Below, in pieces: positions 17,634-27,041 of a stretch of DNA of 64,000 nt. Positions within the stretch are counted from its first letter, which is position 1, and the number at the start of each line of letters is the position of its first letter. The notes below the pieces were generated by a model. The model was given only the letters and a program-made list of their open reading frames with translations, did not search any database and was not told the DNA's origin. The stretch is taken from assembly GCF_004768465.1 (NCBI RefSeq), contig NZ_SRMF01000004.1, positions 186,001-250,000 of the forward strand, written 5' to 3'. The DNA is from Natronospirillum operosum (GTDB lineage: Bacteria; Pseudomonadota; Gammaproteobacteria; Pseudomonadales; Natronospirillaceae). Position numbers and translations under genes: made by a program.

Positions 17634-20543
17634 TTATCGGGCTTCGGTAGCCGATGCCAGATTGAACTCGATGGTCTGCTCCTTGTGCGGACAGGACGGC
17701 CCTTCACGCCGGAAATTGCTGCACCCCCAGAAGCTGCCATAAGGCCCGTTACGCTGTTTCATATCCCCGCCACACTCCGGACAGATCGGCACCATGGTCT
17801 CGCACTCCGGGTTCACACAGACGCGGAAGCGGTCTTTTCGGTACATCTGGCTGTCGCAGGTCGGGCAGCCCGACTCCGTATGTGAGCATAGCGGATACTT
17901 GCTGCACCCGTAGAAGGGGCCGAATTCGCCATCACGGGGCACCATCGATCCGGTTTTGCACTTGATGCATTTCATCAACTCGAACAGTTGCTGGGTCAGG
18001 GAGGTTTCGAACTCGTCCAGTTCCAGCGGGTACTTGTCCTTGAGCAGTTCCACCACGAATTCCGAAGCCACCGTCATGTCGGTAACGAGGTAGACCCGAT
18101 GCCTGGCGCGGGTCAGAGCTACGTAGAACAGGCGTCGTTCCTCCGCATGGGGATAGGGCTCGGCAACTGGCAACAAGGCCTCCAGCAACGGATGGGTCTG
18201 TTTCCGCGAGGGCGTGCCGTACTCGCCGGACACCGGCCCGAGAATGACCACATAATCGGCTTCCATACCCTTGGAGGCATGAATGCTGGCGCTTTTTATC
18301 GACAGGTTCGGAAACAGCCGACGCAGTCTTCTTTTTTCAGCCTTATCTGGCAAGTTGTTCTTGTAGCGCGACAGCAGGTAAACACTGCTGCCGTCGTCGG
18401 CAATCTTGCTGATGCGCTCCAGCACCTGCAGCAATCGATCATCGTCCTGATAGCGCCCGGTCTGGCGCAACAGTGACACGGCAGGGCGGTCAACCTTCTG
18501 CAGGGACTTCAGCTCCTTGGGAATCTGGGTCGGGTTGCGCAGCACGAACCGTGAGGCCACCTCGCCAATGCGGTTGTTGAAACGGAAGGTCTGATCCAGG
18601 GCCACGGTGCACGTAGGCCCGAACTCATTCTTGAACCGGGTGGTGTACTTGAGATCACTGCCGGTGAAGCGGTAGATCGACTGCCAGTCATCCCCCACGC
18701 AGAACAGCGAACAACCAGGGTTGGATTGTTTCAGCTCATACAGCAGGCGCGCCCGGGGTTCGGAAATGTCCTGAAACTCATCCACCATGATATAGCGCCA
18801 CCGGCCCCGGCACTGGCCGCTGCGGACATACTGTATCGCCTTGCCGATCATGTCATCGAAGTCGATGTCCTGCTGCTCATCCAGGTGTTGCTGGTAGTCT
18901 TCGATGATGGGCTCCAGAAGCTCCAGGGCTGCGCGTAACTGCTCCGAATGGTCGCTTCTGATGACGGGCTCATGACGGCCGGGTTCATAGCAGTTGGCCC
19001 GGTAGCGCTGCAGCAGGTCCTTCATCAGGGTGGCAAACGTGCTGATCTCACCCAGCTCTCGCAGCGTTGCCAGAACAGCCTCACTGGGCAGCGGATCTCC
19101 AGACACCTCGTGCTCTGCCAGCGCCTCTGCAAGGTCTGTCTCCAGAGTGCCTTCCATGCGCTGGTAGTGGAACAGTTCGATCAGCGTGGTGTCTTGTTCC
19201 TTGTGCAGGTTCTCCTTCCAATCCATGTCTTCAAGGTATTTTTTGCGGTTCACGAAGGGCGGTGTATTCTTTTGGCGGTCAATGCCATAGAACTCGATGT
19301 AGATATCGTGCTCGGGCAGATAGAAGTCCGGCTGGTACTGGCGATGGAAGACAGTTGCTGTTGTGTGCTTGTACTTCGCCTCGTACGTGTACTCGATGCC
19401 CTGCACAAACAGATAGTTGGCAATATGGCACTCACCGAGGCTCTTCACGGATTCGCCTTTCAGCGTGCGGATGTTGTTGGCCTGCAGTGATTCCAGATAG
19501 TCACCTTCGGTTTCGAAATCGAACGGGTTGATCTCGGGGTACATATAATACTGAAAGTATCGGTTGGCCTTCTTGCGGTACTCCGGGTCCGCCAGGTGAT
19601 CCTCCAGCCACTGGTTGACGGCATGGGCTAGTTGGGTGCCATCATTCTCGGTAGCAAACGGGCTGACGGTGGGTTTGGCGCCCTCCACGGCGCCAATGAT
19701 GTCCTGCCCCAGCTTGTGAAAGGTCTTGGCCGTGATGCCGATGCTACCCAGCCGCTTGTCGGCGCGTTCCTGCATTTCCCTGGCGGCCTTGTTGCCGAAG
19801 GCCAGCATCAGGATGTCCTCAGCCTGCGCCTGGCCGCTGTGGACCAGGTAACCCGCCCGGCCGATCATCACACTGGTTTTGCCCGTGCCGGCACCCGCCA
19901 GAACCAAGTTGTTGTCCTCATCGATTACACAGGCCTCACGCTGACGCGGTGTCAGCGGCATGCTCTCCACCTGATCAAAAAACGCCGCATGTTCCTGCAC
20001 CTGCTGCTCTATATAGCGCTGTTGCAGCAGAGCCTTCTGCTCATCATTCAGGTGTGCCGCCTTATGAAGATATTGGAACACCGGCAGCCTGGCATCCCCA
20101 GTGCACCACTCAGCTTTGGGCACCCGCCCGAACAACTGCACCGCATCGGTGGCTTTTGCCTGCGCCTGCGTGACCCGGTATTGGCTGGGGTACCCCGAAT
20201 TCAGAATGGCTTTGACCGCAGCCGCCGAAGCATTCACTTCCGGCGCCATGCGAGCCAGCACACCCACCCGCAACCAGTGCACCAATGTCCTGGCCTCTTT
20301 CTTTCGCAGCCCGGAAAGCACCAGCGGCCCTTGCTCGGTGCTCAGGTGGACACGTGCGAACAGAAAACCCTGACTCAGAGCGGAAGGCTCTATCAGAGAG
20401 GCTGGCAGAACAGTGAGTACATTACCGTTGTGCTCCGCCTGCAGCACGGGCCCGGAAAAATGAAACTGAGTAGGACCTGCCCCGGCAAAGAGCCTGGCAA
20501 GAGGGTGGGGTTGGATGGTTCTGGAGGCTGGTGGTTGTGTCAT
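17634..20543 (-). CDS. UvrD/Rep-type (helicase IV-like) DNA helicase with nuclease-like insert and C-terminal zinc fingers
   Basis: A 969-residue superfamily I helicase. A Q-motif LTPRQREA (197-204), Walker A AGAGTGKTS (216-224), a DEFQD Walker B block, GDDWQSIYRF and the late LTRARHRVYLVTD motif are present. Between motifs Ia and II, near residues 380-450, is a PD-(D/E)xK-like strand pair (PDFYLP, Asp 406; IYIEFYGID, Glu 417). The C-terminus carries Cys4 zinc ribbons of the topoisomerase type (CIKCKTGSM, CPTCDSQM, CPECGGDM). It may unwind and nick DNA; a repair or defence role is inferred from the island around it. Confidence 0.86.
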   Translation of the reverse strand: MTQPPASRTIQPHPLARLFAGAGPTQFHFSGPVLQAEHNGNVLTVLPASLIEPSALSQGFLFARVHLSTEQGPLVLSGLRKKEARTLVHWLRVGVLARMAPEVNASAAAVKAILNSGYPSQYRVTQAQAKATDAVQLFGRVPKAEWCTGDARLPVFQYLHKAAHLNDEQKALLQQRYIEQQVQEHAAFFDQVESMPLTPRQREACVIDEDNNLVLAGAGTGKTSVMIGRAGYLVHSGQAQAEDILMLAFGNKAAREMQERADKRLGSIGITAKTFHKLGQDIIGAVEGAKPTVSPFATENDGTQLAHAVNQWLEDHLADPEYRKKANRYFQYYMYPEINPFDFETEGDYLESLQANNIRTLKGESVKSLGECHIANYLFVQGIEYTYEAKYKHTTATVFHRQYQPDFYLPEHDIYIEFYGIDRQKNTPPFVNRKKYLEDMDWKENLHKEQDTTLIELFHYQRMEGTLETDLAEALAEHEVSGDPLPSEAVLATLRELGEISTFATLMKDLLQRYRANCYEPGRHEPVIRSDHSEQLRAALELLEPIIEDYQQHLDEQQDIDFDDMIGKAIQYVRSGQCRGRWRYIMVDEFQDISEPRARLLYELKQSNPGCSLFCVGDDWQSIYRFTGSDLKYTTRFKNEFGPTCTVALDQTFRFNNRIGEVASRFVLRNPTQIPKELKSLQKVDRPAVSLLRQTGRYQDDDRLLQVLERISKIADDGSSVYLLSRYKNNLPDKAEKRRLRRLFPNLSIKSASIHASKGMEADYVVILGPVSGEYGTPSRKQTHPLLEALLPVAEPYPHAEERRLFYVALTRARHRVYLVTDMTVASEFVVELLKDKYPLELDEFETSLTQQLFELMKCIKCKTGSMVPRDGEFGPFYGCSKYPLCSHTESGCPTCDSQMYRKDRFRVCVNPECETMVPICPECGGDMKQRNGPYGSFWGCSNFRREGPSCPHKEQTIEFNLASATEAR

Positions 20544-20715
20544 GGAGGGACTGCTTTCTGGATACTGCTCTAGAGCTTTGATAACAGAATGATGGCCCGG
20601 TTTGCGATAGGTTAGACGCTATGGAATGATCTTTCGGCGCAATGTTGCCTGTTGGCGCTGCCTATCTGAAAACCTGGAGTAGGGCAGAGGGAGTCCGAGC
20701 GATGAGCTTTGCCTT

Positions 20716-21333
20716 CTATCTGACTTCATCCAGTTGAAATGCAACGCGGTACTTTAGCAGCTTTATGTTTGAAGAGGCTTTTGCTGCCAAAACAACTCTG
20801 GGATCAAAATCCGATGCCACTATAACTCCTCTTACTGGCCTATTTGGCTCCAGCTCCTGGACGCTGCCTATGTAGCCGAGAAGTTGTCCCACAGCGGCAT
20901 CACGAGCTTTCCCTGCTTTGAGTTCAATCACAACCAGTTCACCGTTGCTTCCATTGCAGAGAAGATCAACTCTGCCTGCTTCTGTTTGGTACTCCACTCC
21001 TCCCTCAACAAGTTGAAGGCCAGGCTCAATGTCCGAAGGCATTCGAGCGAGGTAAGAATGGAGATCGCGTTCAAGCGATAGACTTGCCTCGATGGTCTCT
21101 TCAACTTCAGAATCTGTCGTCTCATCTTGGCTGTCTTGTGCCATGATTGCCCCCGGCACAACAATCTCGCCTCGTTTAATCTGAGACTTGTACCAAGCGT
21201 AGTGAGTTTTTTGCCACTTGCTGGAAGGAAAATTCTCGAGCACGAGCGACGTTAGTTTTTCATATGAAGGAAATTGACCTTCGCTCGCGCAGGTATCTAT
21301 CACCAACTCTTTGATGCTTGAGTAATTGTTCAT
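20716..21333 (-). CDS. NucS/DUF91-like endonuclease domain protein
   Basis: A 205-residue protein. The C-terminal ~130 residues match the NucS/EndoMS nuclease fold: LERDLHSYLARM, then the PD-(D/E)xK core with Asp in GRVDLLC and ExK in VVIELKAGKA, then AVGQLLGYIGS. The N-terminal part is a small helical region with an acidic linker. NucS proteins act on mismatched or branched DNA; small solitary homologues of this type occur in defence islands, and that role is inference here. It is separated from the helicase by 172 bases in which I see nothing. Confidence 0.8.
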   Translation of the reverse strand: MNNYSSIKELVIDTCASEGQFPSYEKLTSLVLENFPSSKWQKTHYAWYKSQIKRGEIVVPGAIMAQDSQDETTDSEVEETIEASLSLERDLHSYLARMPSDIEPGLQLVEGGVEYQTEAGRVDLLCNGSNGELVVIELKAGKARDAAVGQLLGYIGSVQELEPNRPVRGVIVASDFDPRVVLAAKASSNIKLLKYRVAFQLDEVR

Positions 21334-21417
21334 AGTTTTCTCGGGTAAGGATGGCTAGGCGTGCCAACAGTACCGGGGGAAGTCCAGCATCGGTTGGATG
21401 GCCTAGTTAGGACGCAT

Positions 21418-22188
21418 CTACTCAAATGCCGCTATACACTGCCCGATCAGGCAATCCTTATTATACATGCCCTCTTGGATTTCCGTTCCGTGGCGAAAGG
21501 ATACGTACTGTTCGCATACGGCCCGTTTGTCAATGACATTGCTGAAATATCCCGAAGCGATCGCTGGGTTTACTGAGACCGAAATCACAAGGACCACGAG
21601 GGCAAGTGGATACGCAATTGCTGCCCTATACTTACTTCGGAGGTACTTCCCTATTGGAATGGCGACTAGCCAGATGCTAAGTGCAAACGCGCAGAAGACC
21701 GCCATGGTGGCAAACACGAGATCTCCATTGCCGGTGGGCTCCGTGACATCTCCAATCACGACTATGCGGTTCAAAGCGATAATGAAGACAATGGCCACTG
21801 GAATGTTCAACAACGCGTAGGCCTTAATACCTTGATAGAAGATAGCACCGTGAAGTTTCAATCCACTGACGGCTAGGATAACTGCCGATGCAAGCCAAAG
21901 ACAAATTGAAAAGGAAACTGTGTTGACTGTAAGTAGGACCAAAAACATGTCCATGCGTAAGATGCTCACGGGATCTATCTCAAGGTAGCCAGGCAGGAAA
22001 GTGCCTATTGTTGCAATCGCCGCTCCCAGTGCCGCCAGAGCCGCAATGTAATCAAGCAGCACATACTCCAGATCTGGGTCGTTCGAAGACTCCAGATGCA
22101 AATAGGGATTCCGGAAAAAGCGGACGAGGCGCTTGTAGCTCTCCGGTACAGATGCAAGAAATCGATGAATGGGGTCTTTGCTAACCAT
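21418..22188 (-). CDS. Integral membrane protein of unknown function
   Basis: A 256-residue protein with about five membrane-spanning segments, the clearest being around residues 45-65, 78-105, 125-145, 160-180 and 190-210. The N-terminal 40 residues are cytoplasmic-like and basic. The C-terminal tail is hydrophilic with three cysteines (VCEQY, KDCLIGQC). I recognise no family. It lies between a nuclease-like gene and the patatin operon, on the same strand, but 277 bases from the latter with no clear regulatory site. Confidence 0.65.
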   Translation of the reverse strand: MVSKDPIHRFLASVPESYKRLVRFFRNPYLHLESSNDPDLEYVLLDYIAALAALGAAIATIGTFLPGYLEIDPVSILRMDMFLVLLTVNTVSFSICLWLASAVILAVSGLKLHGAIFYQGIKAYALLNIPVAIVFIIALNRIVVIGDVTEPTGNGDLVFATMAVFCAFALSIWLVAIPIGKYLRSKYRAAIAYPLALVVLVISVSVNPAIASGYFSNVIDKRAVCEQYVSFRHGTEIQEGMYNKDCLIGQCIAAFE

Positions 22189-22465
22189 GAGAATGTACCA
22201 TATTGGTTGAATGGATTTTCTAGAGCCCTAACGACTGGAACGGGGTAGGTTCAGGCTCCAAGTGCTTGCGATTGTTTTACGATATCCGCAGCATCACGGG
22301 AAAATCCCCTTTCGACCAAAATCGGATCCTCACATGGGGTTTGTTCTGGACAAAGCGCTTTCTGTTGCATATTTAGAAAACACAACGGAGCCCTGACTGC
22401 CGGTTACTCTCCGATAAGCGCTGCCCAACAGAACCTTAAGGTTGCTGCTTGTAGAAAGCGAAATA

Positions 22466-23641
22466 TCACCAGTGTTCTTTTACTTGAGCATGAACAATTT
22501 GCTCTCCGCGCTTCACTAACCGATCTATCCACTCAGTCTCCATTGCATTGAAGTTGGTTGCATAGCCAGCCGTAACCTCTCTCTTTACCAAATTAGGGGG
22601 AGCGAATTTTAAACTGCTATCTTTCTGCCCAAGATATGGCAATAAGAAGCCTTTAAGCTTACCTGATTCCTTGAGATCAAACAGGCGTTTCGTTGCATGA
22701 TTTTGAGCCCTAGCGAATACACTCTCAAAGGCTGCATGCATACGCGAAATCCAAACAGAAGGTGGTTCAGTTACATCTAGTCCGTATCCAGCTCTACAAG
22801 CAATAATCCAGTCATGTTGCTCTACAGGCATGCTGTCGGAAAAGTCACGGTCTGGCCATAACGGTGCAAGCCCGAGGTTGTCGTACACGCCGCCATCGGT
22901 CAACGTTATACGATGAGCCACTTCTTTACCGTTCTTGCTGAAAACCAGTACCTGTTCGAGCGCCGGCAATGCAGCTGGGTATGCCGCCGAGGCTACAACC
23001 GCATCAGCCAGTTCTACCCCATCTACGCTTGCTGAGCCATAACGCCAACAATGGAGGCGCTCCTTAGTGAAGTAAAACGCCGCCTTCGATCTAAGCTCGC
23101 ATGCGACAACTATTAGCATTGGACGATCTTCACGAAGTTCTTGCAACTTGCAGTGATTGAACGTTTCGCTGAATACATTTCTCAAGATTGTGGTTCGGCT
23201 GGCTTTACGCAGAAACGGAGCAGAATTTGGCCAATGTTCACCTTGTCTGTCTCTCTTCAAAAGCTTCAGCGCCAGTCGCGCAATGATTGCGACTGCTCTC
23301 TCAATCATCAAGGCTGTGGCATAGCCTATTGCTTTCAGCCCATCAGTGGAGGTGACTGCCCTTATTACTGCAGGTCGTACAAATCCTCTCCTCAAGACCT
23401 CCTGAACCTTCGTCTCAAATGAATCGAACGATCCAGAGTGGCTGCAATAAAGCCCAGCAAGCACGCTGCCACCAGACACTGCAGTGATCGTGCTTACTTG
23501 CTCAAGGAGCTTCAGATCATGCAACGCTCGAAGACATCCTAAATGGAAAGCCATAGCCCGAGAACCTCCGCCAGAGAGAGCTAACGCAAGTTTGCCTGAG
23601 CTGCCATCAGCAGTTACCAGGAAGGTCTCATTCCTCTCCAT
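22466..23641 (-). CDS. Patatin-like phospholipase, putative effector
   Basis: A 391-residue patatin-like lipase that probably cleaves membrane phospholipids. The oxyanion loop ALSGGGSRAMAF is near residues 21-32, the nucleophile Ser56 is in TAVSGGS (first Gly of GxSxG is Ala), and the dyad Asp249 is in LTDGGVYDN. There are no membrane segments. The ATG at 23641 is inside the end of the E2-E1-JAB gene (14-base overlap) with GGAGTG nine bases before it, so it is translationally coupled. Patatins are common effectors in CBASS (CapV), and the neighbours point to the same role; what activates it here is unknown because no cyclase is present. Confidence 0.87.
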   Translation of the reverse strand: MERNETFLVTADGSSGKLALALSGGGSRAMAFHLGCLRALHDLKLLEQVSTITAVSGGSVLAGLYCSHSGSFDSFETKVQEVLRRGFVRPAVIRAVTSTDGLKAIGYATALMIERAVAIIARLALKLLKRDRQGEHWPNSAPFLRKASRTTILRNVFSETFNHCKLQELREDRPMLIVVACELRSKAAFYFTKERLHCWRYGSASVDGVELADAVVASAAYPAALPALEQVLVFSKNGKEVAHRITLTDGGVYDNLGLAPLWPDRDFSDSMPVEQHDWIIACRAGYGLDVTEPPSVWISRMHAAFESVFARAQNHATKRLFDLKESGKLKGFLLPYLGQKDSSLKFAPPNLVKREVTAGYATNFNAMETEWIDRLVKRGEQIVHAQVKEHW

Positions 23642-25850
23642 GAGCAATCACTCCGTGCACTGTTTCACGCTCTTGCCACCCAGCTCGAAGCCAGGTATCC
23701 AGCTCTCCACAGATGGCCATCACAAACGGGGAACCAGAGGGCTCCATATGAGTTTTCAAATGGGTATAAACTCGTTCGTCATCATCACTCGGTCTCGCAG
23801 GCACCCCGCCTGGGTGACTGTGCCACTCACCGATGTAGTGCAGTCGACCTGCTGAGGCTTTGGCCAACCTCTCAATGATTGGCTTGAGATCTTTGATTCC
23901 GCGAATGAAGTACGTTGGTGTCTGTTGACTATCAGGAGGAGCGGGCAATGCTGCTACGATGTGCGTAACATTGCGCACAAGATCGAATGTCCCTAGAAGC
24001 ACACCGCCGGTTTCATTTTCACCTGATTGGCGACGATGCATCCGCATCGTCCGAACAACCTCTTCGGAGACGGTTAAGCGCACATCGTTAGCTTGGAATC
24101 GGGAGACTTTGTGCACTGGCATGCATACAGAATCGACAGCACCTATGTCAGGCTCCAGTCTCCACATACGAAAACCGGCATTGACCTCAACAAGTAACTG
24201 AGCAAGGCGTCCGGCCGCTAGGCCGCATAGAGTGTGTACTTGCCACGGAGGTAGAGGTCGCGAAAGATCTTGGCATGCATTGGCATAACGAATTCGATCC
24301 AAGCGAGCCGCGATGAGATGATTCTTGAGTCGTTCTTCAGTCGCTACTGCCCAAAAATACTGTGCTTCAATTTCATCCAGCTTGATTGATCTGGACAGGT
24401 CTTCAGATATAACCACCAAATCTGAGCCATCGGGTCCGAAGAAGGCACTTGCCGCACGTTTTGCCGGTTGGTCCGTCAGCCACCCCAAGACCGCCGGAGA
24501 TGCACTGAAATCGATTGCCACTTCAGCATTGCGTAACGCTCTATCCAACGAGGCTTGTTCCTTGCCAGGATTGAATACATTCACCGAGATAGAGGTATTG
24601 CCACCTACCGCTAAGACACTGTCTAGCTCCTGCTTGAGAACATAGGCTTTAGACAAGCCCACCGAAATATTTCTCTGCACTTGGCGAACAGTATTATGAG
24701 GTAATGTTATGTCGCCATCCACCAGTACCCATGGACCAAGCCCAGAGCGGGTTGCTATTGTGGCAACGTTAGAACCAATGGCACCAGCACCGATTCCGAG
24801 CAAAGGAGTGTCCTGTGCACGACTTGAGCCAGAAAAGACTCTGGCGGCAGACCTATCCAGCCGTTGAACAACCCGCCAAGGGTCCATCCGGATCGACGAA
24901 AGTTCGGCATTGCTGATGTCGCCGAGGACCTTAGGTGCCGTTGTATCATCTTCGGTAATGGTGACATCCAGGCGCTCCCCAAGCTCAGCGACAGAACCTC
25001 CAAGCGTATAGCACCAGATTTCAGGCTTCTCGTTCACCCCTTCAACGGTTCTTCGCTTCGGAACTGTAAGGATGAGCAATGGACGGCGATGGGCCGCGCT
25101 AGCGAGGTGTTCGCTCTCCAGAAGCCACGCTTTCAAGCCCTCTATCAAGTTGAAGCCCAGCTCTAAGCATAAGCTCTGCAATGCTCCCAAATCATAAGGA
25201 GTATTGGAAAGCCCCCGATGAACTTGGCTTGGCAAGCACGGAGAGTAGACTGCAAAGTCCTCTTCAAAGATTGGCGTTTCGGGCTCAGCCCTCGACATAC
25301 TCACAATTGAGCACGTTCTATGCTTTAGCGCCATGTCGATATGCCAAGGCCCCTCCATCTCTCCGGCCGGTATAATGAGAGTGTTGGAACCGGTGAGAAT
25401 CAACGGCTCCAAGAATTGATCATCATCGTGAATCGTGCCTGCAGCCATCGCTGTAAACCATGCCCTGATGCGCTCAATCAGGCTCTGACCCGTGAGGCTT
25501 GTCGCTAGGTCAGACCAGTCCTCTTCCCAAATACACAGACACAACCCACCATCAACATCCGGATCCAAGTTGGTATGCACAAGCCCAACGGGAAAATCAC
25601 TACGGGTTGAAATAACATGAGGCGACCATGAATCATCATTAGCCATGAAGATTCTTATAGGCTCCGTTGAGCAAATTGGCACACTCCGGCGCTGATCAAG
25701 CGAAAGGTCAAGGTCGATGTCCAACACATCGACCGCGCCGCGCAGGGAGAAATCTCTAAGAGTCGCGTAAGGGTGTACCTGCGACTCACTTAAGTATCGT
25801 ACAACCGATCGTGCGAGCCTAGAACGAGGCATGTCGTACCTCTGGTTCAT
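23628..25850 (-). CDS. E2-E1(ThiF)-JAB triple-domain fusion, ubiquitin-like conjugation and deconjugation protein
   Basis: A 740-residue protein combining what CBASS type II places on Cap2 and Cap3. Residues 1-150 look like an E2: DGGLCLCIWEEDW (Cys104/106, candidate catalytic Cys) followed by SLIERIRAWF. A linker domain covers about 220-330. The E1/ThiF adenylation domain begins with LLGIGAGAIGSN (350-361), then LVDGDITLPHN and RQVQRN. The JAB/JAMM isopeptidase domain has Glu613 in ETGGVLLG, HSHPGGVPARPS with His677 and His679, Ser688 and Asp691. It starts one base after the MBL stop with AGGGA upstream. No Ubl or CD-NTase gene adjoins it. The ligand and target are unknown. Confidence 0.88.
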   Translation of the reverse strand: MNQRYDMPRSRLARSVVRYLSESQVHPYATLRDFSLRGAVDVLDIDLDLSLDQRRSVPICSTEPIRIFMANDDSWSPHVISTRSDFPVGLVHTNLDPDVDGGLCLCIWEEDWSDLATSLTGQSLIERIRAWFTAMAAGTIHDDDQFLEPLILTGSNTLIIPAGEMEGPWHIDMALKHRTCSIVSMSRAEPETPIFEEDFAVYSPCLPSQVHRGLSNTPYDLGALQSLCLELGFNLIEGLKAWLLESEHLASAAHRRPLLILTVPKRRTVEGVNEKPEIWCYTLGGSVAELGERLDVTITEDDTTAPKVLGDISNAELSSIRMDPWRVVQRLDRSAARVFSGSSRAQDTPLLGIGAGAIGSNVATIATRSGLGPWVLVDGDITLPHNTVRQVQRNISVGLSKAYVLKQELDSVLAVGGNTSISVNVFNPGKEQASLDRALRNAEVAIDFSASPAVLGWLTDQPAKRAASAFFGPDGSDLVVISEDLSRSIKLDEIEAQYFWAVATEERLKNHLIAARLDRIRYANACQDLSRPLPPWQVHTLCGLAAGRLAQLLVEVNAGFRMWRLEPDIGAVDSVCMPVHKVSRFQANDVRLTVSEEVVRTMRMHRRQSGENETGGVLLGTFDLVRNVTHIVAALPAPPDSQQTPTYFIRGIKDLKPIIERLAKASAGRLHYIGEWHSHPGGVPARPSDDDERVYTHLKTHMEPSGSPFVMAICGELDTWLRAGWQERETVHGVIAHGEE

Positions 25851-25851
25851 G

Positions 25852-26955
25852 TCAAATCCCTGCGCGTGGCGCGGGAGTCTCGACGACGACATTCGGCGCT
25901 TGTTTTCGAATCTTATATCCCGTGCTCTTGATCTCGATAACTAGTGGTTCTGGCTTGGATATCGTCGGATGTTCCATTGAGACCACCCATTCCCCATTTA
26001 GCTTTCGAGCTACCCCTTTGTAGTAAGCGGCGGCCTGACGATGAGGTGGCTGCTTATCCTCGTCATCGCTCGGAATTGGCTTGCTAGTGGAAACTAGCAG
26101 GCCAGCAGATTGACCTGCCTCTTCGTAAAGCCACTTTGACGTTGCAGTTGGCTCAGTTTCCTCATTACCTTTTTCGTCAGACAAAGCAGTGTAGCTACAG
26201 TGATGTGGGATGTTGTTGATATCCCACTCTAGCCGGTAATCTCGATCACGATATCGAGTGACTTCAACGATGTCATCGATGACTTCATGCCCGACATCAG
26301 CCGACAAGATCATCTTGGTTTGTTCTCCATCGACCTCGAAAACCGCTTGCATGAACAGGGCATCATTGTTGCGCACTCGCACGATGTCTTCTTCATCACG
26401 CTTACCAAAAGGAGAATGCACGAAGAACTCGACACAGTCTTGTCCAAGGTTGAACTCTGGGCATAAGGTGCCTGCATCGCTGATCAGGTTACGGCGCTTG
26501 GCTGGCTCAATTTCACGGTCGATCAGGAACTGGTCTAGCTCTTCCGGCCTAGAGAACACTCGAATCCCCTCCCCCTTAAGGAAACGATGGCGAGCCTCAG
26601 CACGAAGAGTTCGGGCCTGCCCCTTCACTCCTGCCTCAAGGACGGCGTGAGCCGGTACCCACAACGTTTTGATCCTGATGCGATCATCGTTCTGGTACTT
26701 TTCTGCGTGTTCTAAATAAAAGACCTCTTTCGCCCGATTGCAGTGGTCTTGATCTAAATGGGTGAACGCCACGACATCGATTTCTGTATCGTCTCCAAGG
26801 ATCTCGCGCAACTCCTTTTCCAAATCGCAACGCTTGTCGTCAGCATCGTCAGGGCTATGCATATCCGCGAAGTCGAAGAGAACTCGACGGCCATTGGCAA
26901 GCTCTATTAAGCAAGTATCGGCATTGCCGATGGGGAAAAACCGAACAATATGCAT
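25852..26955 (-). CDS. Metallo-beta-lactamase-fold hydrolase (ComEC-type MBL) of the E2-E1-JAB operon
   Basis: A 367-residue stand-alone MBL-fold protein and the first gene of the operon. The metal motif is THLDQDH (HxDxDH, residues 65-71), with later Asp in ILSADVGHE and His in NIPHHCSYTA. The ComEC-like MBL family includes nucleases and hydrolases of unknown substrate. Strong ribosome site AAAGGAGAT before ATG at 26955. The next ATG is one base after its stop. The C-terminus ends PAPRAGI, without a Gly-Gly tail. A nucleotide- or nucleic-acid-cleaving role is only inference; no signal peptide is present. Confidence 0.85.
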   Translation of the reverse strand: MHIVRFFPIGNADTCLIELANGRRVLFDFADMHSPDDADDKRCDLEKELREILGDDTEIDVVAFTHLDQDHCNRAKEVFYLEHAEKYQNDDRIRIKTLWVPAHAVLEAGVKGQARTLRAEARHRFLKGEGIRVFSRPEELDQFLIDREIEPAKRRNLISDAGTLCPEFNLGQDCVEFFVHSPFGKRDEEDIVRVRNNDALFMQAVFEVDGEQTKMILSADVGHEVIDDIVEVTRYRDRDYRLEWDINNIPHHCSYTALSDEKGNEETEPTATSKWLYEEAGQSAGLLVSTSKPIPSDDEDKQPPHRQAAAYYKGVARKLNGEWVVSMEHPTISKPEPLVIEIKSTGYKIRKQAPNVVVETPAPRAGI

Positions 26956-26979
26956 ACGATCTCCTTTGGTGAAAAAATC

Positions 26980-27015
26980 TGTATAGCAACAGTCCGGCAT
27001 CGCTTTAGATGCCGG
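26980..27015 (-). promoter_or_regulatory. Leader of the MBL operon: perfect hairpin and possible -10
   Basis: CCGGCATC (26994-27001) and GATGCCGG (27008-27015) form a perfect eight-base stem with a six-base loop, ending 39 bases before the MBL start. TATACA on the minus strand (complement 26980-26985) could be a -10, which would place the hairpin at the -35 side, as an operator. An attenuator is the alternative. Confidence 0.5.
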
Positions 27016-27041
27016 AAATACTACACATAGCCTACATATGA

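Noticed and set aside
22466-26955. Calling the operon a complete type II CBASS
   Set aside because: No CD-NTase gene is present next to it, so only partial similarity can be claimed.
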